Source: Chloroflexota bacterium (GTDB lineage: Bacteria; Chloroflexota; Dehalococcoidia; JAUQQI01). From it: DNA of 6,114 bases. The notes beneath the pieces are model-generated. The model searched no databases, was not told the origin of the DNA, and saw only the letters and a list, made by a program, of their open reading frames with translations. Positions 1 through 5,775 of the stretch are shown here, piece by piece. The stretch spans positions 2,666 to 8,779 of the forward strand of contig JAUQQI010000173.1 in NCBI GenBank assembly GCA_030549955.1. Direction: 5' to 3'. Every line of letters begins with the position of its first letter. Position 1 is the first letter of the stretch. The translations under genes and the position numbers were made by a program.

Positions 1-8
1 CTAGCTAA

Positions 9-17
9 ATTATAGCA
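9..17 (-). promoter_or_regulatory. Extended -10 promoter element pointing out of the left edge
   Basis: On the minus strand this reads TGC then TATAAT, a perfect extended -10. It lies just past the stop of the UbiB-like kinase gene and points left, so it should start transcription at about base 1-3 for a gene outside the window. No good -35 is visible, which suits an extended -10 promoter. The bases after the hexamer (TTAGCTAG) are the same as those after the -10 of the protease gene. The target gene cannot be seen. Confidence 0.5.
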
Positions 18-33
18 CGCGTCACTGGATGAC

Positions 34-1716
34 CTAGAGTTTGCCGGTCCGCAGGACCGCAAAGAGAAGGGTCAGGGTGAGAAATATCGCGAAGCCGGCC
101 GTCAGCAGGCCGACGACCGACACGTCGAATACGCGGGGCCCTGGCCCATTCTGAAGGAGGACGACCGCCCCGATGGTCGCAGCCATCGCCACCAGGGCCA
201 GGGCCAGCCGGTTTGCCGCCGGCTCCAGGGAGCCGGCGGAGACCTCGGCCTCGGCCCGCTCAATCCGGACCGAGAGCTCCCCGGTGGCGGCCTGGCTAAG
301 GACTGTGTTTAACCGGCGGGGCAGGGCAGTGGCGTTGACCGCGAGGTCGCTGACGGCACTCACAAGCTGTCGGAGGAGCCGGTCGGGGGAAACCCGCTCC
401 GCCATCAGCCGGCGGGCGAAGGGCTCGGCGATGTCCGCGATTCGAACGGACGGATTCAGGGTGATCAGGATGCCCTCGGTCGTCATGAGGGTCTTGGCCA
501 GCAGGGTGAGGTCCGGAGGCAGCCGCAGGCGGAAGCGGTGAACCAGGTGGAGGAACTCCTCCAGTGAGTGGCGGAACCGGATGTCCCGGATCGGCACAGC
601 GTAATAGCGGCGGAGGAGGCGGGTCGTCTCGTAGCGCAGGCGGTTAATATCAATTCGCCCCGAAACGAAGCTCAGCTCAACGAGCCGGCGGACAAGCTCA
701 TCAATGTCGTGGCGGACCAGGGCCACGGCCAGTTCGGCCAGCTCCTCCCGTAACCTCGGGTCCACGTAGCCGACAATCCCAAAGTCCATAAAGGTGATAC
801 GGCCCTCCGGGCTCACGAAAATGTTTCCGGGGTGGGGGTCGGCGTGGAAGAAGCCGTGGTCGAAGATCTGGGTCAGTATTACGTCGGCAACCCGCTCGGC
901 AACCGCTGTCGGGTCGTGACCGGCGGCCCGGAGGGCCGCCACGTCGGTAATTTTGACCCCGTAGACCCGCTCGAGGGTGAGCACCCGGCGGCTGGTGTGA
1001 GACCAGATGACCTCGGGAATGTGGACCCGCTCGTCCCCGGCGAAATTCTCACGGAACCGGTCGGCATGGTGGCCCTCGAGCCGGAAATCAAGCTCAGCCC
1101 GAATCGTGTGGGCGAACTCCTCGGCGACCTCGCTCAGGGCATAGATTTTCCCGAGCTCCGTGCGGCGTTCAAGGAGGGCCGCCAGGTCGTGGAGAATCGC
1201 CAGGTCGGCCTCGATTCGCGCCTCAATGCCCGGCCGCTGGACCTTAACGACCACCGGCCGGCCGTCGGGCAGGGTTGCCGGGTGGACCTGGGCCAGGGAG
1301 GCCGCCGCCAGCGGCTTCGGGTCGAAGGTTTCAAAGAGCTCATCCAGGGACGCCCCAAGCTCGGCCTCGATAACCGGCCGGATATGTTCAAAGTCGACAG
1401 GGGGTACCTCATCCTGGAGCTTTTCGAGCTCCCGGGCGAGGGCTGGCGGAATGAGGTCCCGGCGGGCGCTCAGAAACTGTCCGAGCTTAATGGCTGTCGG
1501 CCCGAGCTCTTCCAGGACCAGCCGGACCCGCTCGGCCGCGCTGAGGTGGACGACGCCGTCGGGCGACCGGCCGAAAAGGCGGCGCCGCCAGGAAATCAGG
1601 TGGTCGAGGCCGACCTGGTCGACCAGGTAGCCGAACCCGTGGCGGAAGAGGACATTGGCGACCTCCCGGTAGCGTCCGGCCTGGCGGTAGGCGGTGGTAA
1701 TCGGGCGCAGAAACAT
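34..1716 (-). CDS. UbiB/ABC1/AarF-family atypical protein kinase
   Basis: A complete 560-residue member of the ABC1/UbiB/AarF atypical kinase family. Numbered from the ATG, the family marks are all present: the KxGQ motif (K77-Q80), the Ala-rich loop AAAS (137-140) that replaces the usual Gly-rich loop, the ATP-site lysine in VVVKVQRPG (K158), ExD (E208, D210), HADPHPGN (291-298) and DFG (311-313). Two hydrophobic helices close the protein (about 502-521 and 533-555), as in membrane-tethered UbiB proteins. Known members act as ATPases or kinases supporting quinone lipid synthesis. No quinone gene is nearby, so the substrate is unknown and I give no symbol. ATG 1716 is preferred over the adjacent TTG at 1719 because of spacing to a purine-rich Shine-Dalgarno. 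The gene has its own promoter, 60-odd bases downstream of the protease stop on the same strand. All catalytic motifs are intact, so it should be active. Confidence 0.93.
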   Translation of the reverse strand: MFLRPITTAYRQAGRYREVANVLFRHGFGYLVDQVGLDHLISWRRRLFGRSPDGVVHLSAAERVRLVLEELGPTAIKLGQFLSARRDLIPPALARELEKLQDEVPPVDFEHIRPVIEAELGASLDELFETFDPKPLAAASLAQVHPATLPDGRPVVVKVQRPGIEARIEADLAILHDLAALLERRTELGKIYALSEVAEEFAHTIRAELDFRLEGHHADRFRENFAGDERVHIPEVIWSHTSRRVLTLERVYGVKITDVAALRAAGHDPTAVAERVADVILTQIFDHGFFHADPHPGNIFVSPEGRITFMDFGIVGYVDPRLREELAELAVALVRHDIDELVRRLVELSFVSGRIDINRLRYETTRLLRRYYAVPIRDIRFRHSLEEFLHLVHRFRLRLPPDLTLLAKTLMTTEGILITLNPSVRIADIAEPFARRLMAERVSPDRLLRQLVSAVSDLAVNATALPRRLNTVLSQAATGELSVRIERAEAEVSAGSLEPAANRLALALVAMAATIGAVVLLQNGPGPRVFDVSVVGLLTAGFAIFLTLTLLFAVLRTGKL

Positions 1717-1720
1717 CAAA

Positions 1721-1731
1721 CCCTCCCCTCC
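1721..1731 (-). promoter_or_regulatory. Ribosome binding site of the UbiB-like gene
   Basis: Read on the minus strand this is GGAGGGGAGGG. The inner GGAGG lies about 9 bases before the ATG at 1716 and the outer GAGGG 4 bases before it. From the alternative TTG at 1719 the outer motif would be only 1-2 bases away, so the site favours the ATG. Confidence 0.65.
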
Positions 1732-1733
1732 GC

Positions 1734-1763
1734 CTTATATTCCGGGGCGCCCGCCCGTGTCAA
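1734..1763 (-). promoter_or_regulatory. Sigma70-type promoter of the UbiB-like gene
   Basis: On the minus strand a perfect TTGACA (1763-1758) is followed, after an 18-base spacer, by TATAAG (1739-1734), five of six matches to the -10 consensus. Transcription would begin near 1727, giving a leader of about ten bases that still holds GGGAGGG. It is the only TTGACA-type -35 I found upstream of a gene here. It lies in the 63-base gap after the protease stop, so the kinase gene need not depend on readthrough from the protease. Confidence 0.6.
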
Positions 1764-1779
1764 CCCCCGGCCAGGGCTC

Positions 1780-3084
1780 CTAGCAGAGTCGGCCCACGGC
1801 GATCAGGGGTAGATAGAGCCGGAAGTGGAAGGATGGGATTGATGGCGGGGGGTATGCTGAGGCTCGGGTGGCAGGGGAGAAGGCTGGTGGGACCGGCTCA
1901 GCCGCCGCGGCCACCGTCCGGACGGCCCGGTAGGCGTTCACCAGGCCGCACCCGTAATAGGGGTCCCAGCCTGAACTCCCCAGGTCTTCAGCCGTCCGAA
2001 AGAGAATCGACGCCACCGCATCTGGTCCCAGGTCCGGCCGGAGGGAGAGGATCAGGGCGGCCACCGCGCTCACGTGGGGTGCGGCCATGGATGTGCCGCT
2101 TGCGGAATCGTATTGGCTTTCCGGAACTGTGCTCAAAATATTCACGCCTGGGGCTGCCAGGTCAATGTAGCTCCCGTGATTCGAGAACCCCGCCCGCTGG
2201 AGATAACGGTCCACCGCGGCCACCGCAATCACATGGTCGTAGGCCGCCGGGTAGACCGGGTTCGAGTTCCCGGAATTGCCGGCGGCGGCAACGATGACCG
2301 CCCCGGCATTGTAGGCCTGGTTAATGGCATTCTGCAGGGTCGGGTCATTTTCGGGGCCACCCAGACTCAGATTTATTACCCTGGCGCCATGGATGGAGAC
2401 TGCCTCCAAAATCGCGGTCGCCACCGTGACCGTATCCCCGGACCCGCTGCTGTCCAGGGCTTTCAGGGCAACGAGCCGGACCCCCGCAGCGATGCCGGCA
2501 ATCCCGATATCGTTGTTGGTTCGGGCGGCGATGATGCCGGCCACGCGGGTGCCGTGGCCGTTATCGTCCTGAATCGGACCGGGGTCATAATTGACATAAT
2601 TGACCTGAACAGTGCACTGGCCCTGGAGGTCCAGGTGGCCGCAGTCGACACCGGTGTCGACCACCGCCACCTTTATCGCCGACGTTCCCTGCGTAACATC
2701 CCAGGCCTCGGGGGCGTGAATGGCCGGGAGGTTCCACTGGTCAGGAAAATAACGGTCGTTCGGGGTGAAGAGGGCCCGGTAGACGTAGTTCGGCTGGGCG
2801 TACTCGACGTCGGGACGGCGCCGCAGCCGCTCGATAAGGTCCTGCTCGTGTCCCGGCGGCACCCGGAGCCGGTGGACGCCAAGGCGGGGCAGTTCTTCGG
2901 TGCCCTGAATGCCCGGCCGAAGCTCGTTGAGGGCCGCCGGGCCCCGGCCCGGCTTAAACCTGACCAGGAGTTCGCCCGGCACGAAATCACCGGAGGCGAG
3001 GCCGGGACGGGCCGGTTCGGCCGGACGCGGGCCGGCGAAAGCTACCAGGAGAAGGGCCAGGAAAGCCGCAAGCCGCTTCAGCAT
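1780..3084 (-). CDS. Secreted subtilisin-like serine protease (S8, thermitase-like)
   Basis: A 434-residue secreted subtilase that hydrolyses peptide bonds outside the membrane. Order: signal peptide (basic MLKR, hydrophobic core about 5-17, likely cut near 22-26); a prodomain (about 32-103, from VPGELLVRFKPG to YAQPNYVYRA) resembling the fervidolysin/I9-type propeptide; and a peptidase domain (about 110-392). The catalytic triad is D143 in VVDTGVD, H177 in NGHGT and S332 in GTSMAAPH, with oxyanion-hole N270 in AAGN. C148 and C157 are close enough for a disulfide; C379 and the last residue C434 are two more. After the domain comes an Ala/Pro/Ser-rich linker and then FRLYLPLI, a tail I associate with Chloroflexota secreted proteins. 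An in-frame stop lies one codon before ATG 3084, fixing the start, and there is no clear Shine-Dalgarno. It is divergent from mutL. Substrate unknown; scavenging or surface processing are guesses. Confidence 0.93.
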   Translation of the reverse strand: MLKRLAAFLALLLVAFAGPRPAEPARPGLASGDFVPGELLVRFKPGRGPAALNELRPGIQGTEELPRLGVHRLRVPPGHEQDLIERLRRRPDVEYAQPNYVYRALFTPNDRYFPDQWNLPAIHAPEAWDVTQGTSAIKVAVVDTGVDCGHLDLQGQCTVQVNYVNYDPGPIQDDNGHGTRVAGIIAARTNNDIGIAGIAAGVRLVALKALDSSGSGDTVTVATAILEAVSIHGARVINLSLGGPENDPTLQNAINQAYNAGAVIVAAAGNSGNSNPVYPAAYDHVIAVAAVDRYLQRAGFSNHGSYIDLAAPGVNILSTVPESQYDSASGTSMAAPHVSAVAALILSLRPDLGPDAVASILFRTAEDLGSSGWDPYYGCGLVNAYRAVRTVAAAAEPVPPAFSPATRASAYPPPSIPSFHFRLYLPLIAVGRLC

Positions 3085-3101
3085 CGCTCAGAGCCGGTCA
3101 T
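3078..3101 (-). other. Possible 7-codon leader ORF overlapping the protease start
   Basis: The minus strand holds an ATG at 3101 opening a 7-codon frame (MTGSERC) that ends at a TGA in the overlap ATGCTGA, where ATG is the protease start. With the predicted start site near 3106-3110, this first ATG would be only 5-9 bases from the mRNA 5' end, so it could be read as a near-leaderless ORF and hand ribosomes to the protease start, which lacks a Shine-Dalgarno. This is inference from layout. A frame this short can occur by chance. Confidence 0.25.
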
Positions 3102-3113
3102 GGGCTAGCTAAG

Positions 3114-3119
3114 ATTATA
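3114..3119 (-). promoter_or_regulatory. -10 element of the protease gene
   Basis: The minus strand reads a perfect TATAAT, followed by CTTAGCTAGCCC and then ATG. Transcription should begin near 3106-3110, about 23-26 bases before the protease ATG at 3084. No -35 consensus is seen at 16-18 bases upstream; that position is occupied by the opposing mutL -10. The downstream TTAGCTAG also follows the -10 at the left edge of the window. Confidence 0.6.
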
Positions 3120-3134
3120 CGCCGGCTGGGGGGC

Positions 3135-3140
3135 TATAAT
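3135..3140 (+). promoter_or_regulatory. -10 element of mutL, giving a leaderless mRNA
   Basis: A perfect TATAAT ends 7 bases before the mutL ATG at 3148. The usual -10 to start-site distance puts transcription at G3147 or at the A of the ATG itself, so the message would have essentially no 5' leader. Consistently, no Shine-Dalgarno lies at 5-10 bases before the ATG; the G-run at 3128-3133 is too far and lies upstream of the expected start site. No -35 consensus is visible. Confidence 0.65.
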
Positions 3141-3147
3141 CTTCCGG

Positions 3148-4824
3148 ATGGGAATTCGGATTCTCCCGCCTGAGGTTGTCGCCCGGATCGCCGCCGGCGA
3201 GGTGGTAACCTCGCCGGCAGCCGTTGTCAAAGAGCTTGTCGAAAACGCCCTCGATGCCGGGGCCACCCGGGTCGAAATCGAAATCCGGCGGGGCGGCATC
3301 GATTTCATCCGGGTGAAGGATGACGGGGTGGGAATCTCCGCCGCCGAGGTGCGCCTGGCCTTTCAGCGCCACGCGACCAGCAAGCTCTCGGGCCTCGCTG
3401 ACCTGGGCCGGATTGTTACCCTCGGCTTCCGGGGCGAGGCCCTGGCCGCCATCGCCCAGGCCGCCGATGTTACCCTCATCAGCCGGACCAGGTCCGACCC
3501 GGCCGGAAGGTACATCCGGGTCGCCGGCGGAAACGTGCTGGAGGAGGGGAGTCGGCCGGCCGCCCCCGGCACGGTCGTGACGGTCCGGAATCTCTTCGCC
3601 CACCTGCCGGCCCGCCGCCGGTTTCTGCGGGACCCCAGGGTCGAGGCCGCCGAGGTAGGTCAGGTTGTCGGGCGGTTCGCTCTCGCCTACCCGGAAATTG
3701 AGTTTAAGTTTCTTTCGGAGGGTCGGGTCCGGCTCCAGACCGCCGGGGACGGCCAGCTTCGGTCGGCCGCGGCCGAAGTCTGGGGTGACTCCGTCGCCCG
3801 CCAGCTGATCGAGGTCGGCCGGGTTGTCGAGCCTGGACGGCTGGCCGTAGCGGGGCTGGTGGGACCCCCGACCCTGCATCGGCCGACCCGGAATGAGCTG
3901 GCCATCTTCGTCAACCGGCGCTGGGTCCAGAACCGGCGGCTCTATGCCGCCCTGGAAGCCGCTTATGTTGGGATAATTCCGGCCGGCCGCCACCCGGTCG
4001 GCGTCATCAACCTGCTCCTGGACCCCGCCGAGGTCGACGTCAACGTCCACCCGGCAAAGGCGGAGGTCCGGTTTGTCTACGAAAGCGAGGTCCTGACCGC
4101 CGTCCGGCAGGCTGTTCGGGACGCCCTGAAGGCCCAGGGCTACGTCCCGGACCTGGAGCTCGCCGGGGTGGGGGGCAGGGACGGGGCCCAGCTCGCGTTT
4201 GGGCTCGAGTCAGCCCGTGCCCACCCGGAGGGATCAGGACGCCTGCCGAGGCTCCGGGCGATCGGCCAGTTCGAGGGCAAGTTTATCCTCGCTGAGGGAC
4301 CCGACGGCCTCTACGTCTTCGACCAGCACGTCGTCCACGAACGGGTCCTCTACGACGCCTTCCGTCGGGCCCTTGCCGCCGGCCAGGTCGAAACTCAGGG
4401 CCTCCTCGACCCTGCCCCGGTCGAGCTTACGCCCCAGGAGACGCCTCTCCTGGCAGAGGCCAGCGCACGGGCCAGGCTTAAGGCCGCCGGATTTGCCTTT
4501 GAGGCCTTTGGCCCCGACGCCGTGCTGGTCCGGGGCGTCCCGGCCCTTTTTGCCGGGGCCGCCGACCCCGCAACCCTGTTTAAGGAGGCGGTCGCCGCCC
4601 TCTCAGCTGAAGACGCGGCCGGTGGGTCCTGGGAGCACCGCCTCGCCGCCCGGCTTGCCTGCCGGCGGGCTGTCAAGGCCGGCGACCCCCTCACCGAGCG
4701 GGATATGCAGGACCTCATTGACCGGCTTGAGTCGGCCGAGCTGGTCTCGACCTGTCCCCACGGCCGCCATATTTTCCGGCGGCTCCCGAGCCAGTATCTT
4801 GCCTCGGCCTTCGGCCGGACCTGA
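3148..4824 (+). CDS. mutL: DNA mismatch repair protein MutL (endonuclease type)
   Basis: A 558-residue MutL, the ATP-dependent matchmaker that links MutS mismatch recognition to strand removal. The N-terminal GHKL ATPase shows E29 and N33 in ELVENALDAGA, D58 in DDGVG, HATSKL (75-80), LGFRGEAL (92-99), the GTVV loop (141-144) and VDVNVHPAK with K304. MGIRILPPEV aligns with the E. coli MutL start, fixing the ATG. The C-terminal domain carries endonuclease motifs: DQHVVHERVLYD (392-403), ACR (504-506) and CPHGR (536-540), so D392, H394, E398, C505, C536 and H538 can form the metal site. QGLLDP (417-422) fits the beta-clamp binding motif. It is shorter than the usual 600-odd residues because the interdomain linker is short. 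The motif departs from DQHA(X)2E(X)4E at two places (V for A, D for the last E), and CPHGRP reads CPHGRH. It is first in a likely two-gene operon with a leaderless promoter; no mutS is in view. Confidence 0.96.
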   Translation: MGIRILPPEVVARIAAGEVVTSPAAVVKELVENALDAGATRVEIEIRRGGIDFIRVKDDGVGISAAEVRLAFQRHATSKLSGLADLGRIVTLGFRGEALAAIAQAADVTLISRTRSDPAGRYIRVAGGNVLEEGSRPAAPGTVVTVRNLFAHLPARRRFLRDPRVEAAEVGQVVGRFALAYPEIEFKFLSEGRVRLQTAGDGQLRSAAAEVWGDSVARQLIEVGRVVEPGRLAVAGLVGPPTLHRPTRNELAIFVNRRWVQNRRLYAALEAAYVGIIPAGRHPVGVINLLLDPAEVDVNVHPAKAEVRFVYESEVLTAVRQAVRDALKAQGYVPDLELAGVGGRDGAQLAFGLESARAHPEGSGRLPRLRAIGQFEGKFILAEGPDGLYVFDQHVVHERVLYDAFRRALAAGQVETQGLLDPAPVELTPQETPLLAEASARARLKAAGFAFEAFGPDAVLVRGVPALFAGAADPATLFKEAVAALSAEDAAGGSWEHRLAARLACRRAVKAGDPLTERDMQDLIDRLESAELVSTCPHGRHIFRRLPSQYLASAFGRT

Positions 4825-4830
4825 AAGGAG
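4824..4830 (+). promoter_or_regulatory. Ribosome binding site deciding the ClbS/DinB-like start
   Basis: AAAGGAG overlaps the last base of the mutL TGA. It lies 9 bases before GTG 4840 but only 3 bases before TTG 4834, so it supports the GTG start. The overlap suggests translational coupling with mutL. Confidence 0.65.
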
Positions 4831-4839
4831 ACCTTGCCG

Positions 4840-5325
4840 GTGACCCGCGATGAGCTCACTGAACGGATTAGCCGGGGCTACGAGCGTCTTCAGGGGCTGG
4901 TCACCCGCGCCGACTCGGCCCGCCTCAGCACTGACCGGGTCTTTGACGACTGGACGGTCAAGGATGTCCTGGCCCACATCGCAGCCTGGCAGAGCGTTAT
5001 GGTCACGAACCTCTTCAGGCTTGAACGGGGCCAGACGTTCCTTTACACCGGCCTGAGTGACGCCCAGGTCGACGAGCTCAACGCCCGGTTCCACGCCGAG
5101 CTCAAAGACTGGCCCCCCGAAAAGGTCCTGGCCGACCTGGAAGGTAGCTACCGGCAGCTTATCAGCCGGGTCCGGCTCCTTTCGGACCAGGAGCTCAACG
5201 TCCCCCGTCATTTCAAACAGCTTCGGGGCCGACCCCTCTGGCAGGTCATTGCCGAGAATACCTTCGAGCATTACGAGGAGCACCTGCCGGCCCTCGAGGC
5301 CTGGCGCCGGCAGCTCGGCCGGTAG
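4840..5325 (+). CDS. ClbS/DfsB (DUF1706) or DinB-like four-helix bundle protein
   Basis: About 161 residues from GTG 4840 (163 if TTG 4834 is used). The helical pattern and the block WTVKDVLAHIAAW match the ClbS/DfsB and DinB/YfiT four-helix families. Three histidines sit where these proteins bind a metal: H46 in HxxxW, and H144 and H148 in NTFEHYEEH near the C-terminus. ClbS protects colibactin producers from their own DNA-damaging product, DinB-fold proteins are often damage-inducible or thiol-dependent enzymes, and many members have no known role. No signal peptide or membrane segment is seen, so it is probably cytoplasmic. It starts 15 bases after the mutL stop with its ribosome site over that stop, so it is likely cotranscribed. 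The fold call is firm; the substrate is not known, and a role in genome protection is only suggested by the neighbour. Confidence 0.8.
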   Translation: MTRDELTERISRGYERLQGLVTRADSARLSTDRVFDDWTVKDVLAHIAAWQSVMVTNLFRLERGQTFLYTGLSDAQVDELNARFHAELKDWPPEKVLADLEGSYRQLISRVRLLSDQELNVPRHFKQLRGRPLWQVIAENTFEHYEEHLPALEAWRRQLGR

Positions 5326-5350
5326 GCCGCTCTGGCCCGGCTACGGGCAG
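5316..5350. other. Two small GC hairpins between convergent genes
   Basis: CGGCC-GGTA-GGCCG (5316-5329) and GCCCG-GCTA-CGGGC (5335-5348) are adjacent 5-bp stems with 4-base loops. The second can extend by two pairs with one bulge. Bases of the stop codon of the gene on each side fall in the loops. The two genes are convergent with only 15 bases between them, so a bidirectional stop signal is expected here, but neither side has a T-run. Such GC-rich stems can also arise by chance in this composition. Confidence 0.25.
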
Positions 5351-5775
5351 CTCGAGGCCGGGATGTCCTTCTCCGGGAAGTAGGTCCGGGGGTCGGCCCC
5401 GTGGGCCCAGATGGTCGTGTGGGTCGGGACCCCGTCCACCTTCACGGCAAAGTAATATTTGTTGGCCGGGTCCCGGGCGGCTGAAACGTCAACGTTGTTA
5501 AAGACCCAGCGGGGCCAGCTTACACCCTCAGCTAGCGGGCTTGTTGCCCGGACCTTTTCTCCAACCTTGACGGGCTCAAGGTAGCCGTTGTTCAGCGCCT
5601 GCAGGAGCCAGACGGGCCGGTCAAACCCGAATCCAACCGAAGGCGGGTCCCCAGTCGGAGAAATAACCGGATGGTGAAAGAGGTCAACCCCAACATTCGC
5701 CAGGGACGCCTCGGTGACGTCCCGGGCCTGGCCCTGCCCGTCGTGGGGCCAAACTATCTGGATGACAGCATCCAC
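5341..5775 (-). CDS. Unrecognised domain protein with WVFNNV...WAHG signature (second copy)
   Basis: 144 residues if it begins at GTG 5775, the only start codon between the upstream stop and the first domain residues. I do not recognise a named family. It holds one apparently complete domain: IQIVWPHDG (5-13), NVGVDLF (27-33), VWLLQALNNGYLEP (55-68), PRWVFNNVDV (88-97) and KYYFAVKVDG through WAHGADPRTYFP (106-134), ending in a Cys-Pro. The alternating hydrophobic pattern suggests a beta-rich fold. No signal peptide or membrane helix is seen. The preceding 42 bases up to an in-frame TAG encode a Gly-rich stretch (VVGGGGVGPP), and no -10 or good Shine-Dalgarno precedes GTG 5775 (only GGA). So this may be the C-terminal part of the upstream gene cut off by the TAG, rather than a free-standing gene. 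Function unknown. Confidence 0.6.
   Translation of the reverse strand: MDAVIQIVWPHDGQGQARDVTEASLANVGVDLFHHPVISPTGDPPSVGFGFDRPVWLLQALNNGYLEPVKVGEKVRATSPLAEGVSWPRWVFNNVDVSAARDPANKYYFAVKVDGVPTHTTIWAHGADPRTYFPEKDIPASSCP

Larger units (their letters stand above)
3111..3143. repeat. Perfect 9-bp inverted repeat holding two divergent -10 boxes
   Basis: AAGATTATA at 3111-3119 and TATAATCTT at 3135-3143 are exact reverse complements around a GC-rich 15-bp spacer. Each arm contains one TATAAT, facing outward. Symmetry about one centre gives either back-to-back promoters or a dimer-type operator embedded in them. The AT-rich arms stand out sharply from the surrounding GC-rich sequence. Confidence 0.8.

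Noticed and set aside
21..33. GTCA-CTGGA-TGAC inverted repeat after the UbiB-like stop
   Set aside because: Only 4 bp per arm with no T-run on either side, so neither terminator nor operator can be supported.
1763..1780. Possible terminator after the protease stop (CCC...GGGG stem followed by TTG)
   Set aside because: The stem is short and imperfect, there is no T-run, and the same bases form the -35 of the next gene.
832..1812. 326-codon open frame on the plus strand opposite the UbiB-like gene
   Set aside because: It lies antisense to a gene with all kinase motifs intact, and its translation shows no domain. High GC makes antisense stops rare.
2074..3108. 344-codon open frame on the plus strand opposite the protease
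   Set aside because: Antisense shadow of the subtilase; no recognisable motif, no promoter or ribosome site, and low-complexity Gly/Val/Asp-rich translation.
3175..3215. GGCGAGGTGGTAACCTCGCC, a strong palindrome near the start of mutL
   Set aside because: It encodes the conserved AAGEVVTSP segment of MutL, so the symmetry is explained by codon choice on a conserved protein motif. A regulatory role is possible but unsupported.
3115..4050. 311-codon open frame on the minus strand opposite mutL
   Set aside because: Antisense shadow of the conserved MutL ATPase domain; Gly/Pro/Asp-rich translation typical of reversed GC-rich codons.
4603..5283. 226-codon open frame on the minus strand across the mutL end and the ClbS-like gene
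   Set aside because: It spans two real plus-strand genes and their junction, with no domain of its own.
5531..5536. GCTAGC, resembling the TTAGCTAG promoter block
   Set aside because: It lies inside a coding region and lacks the TATAAT and flanking TT, so it is probably chance.
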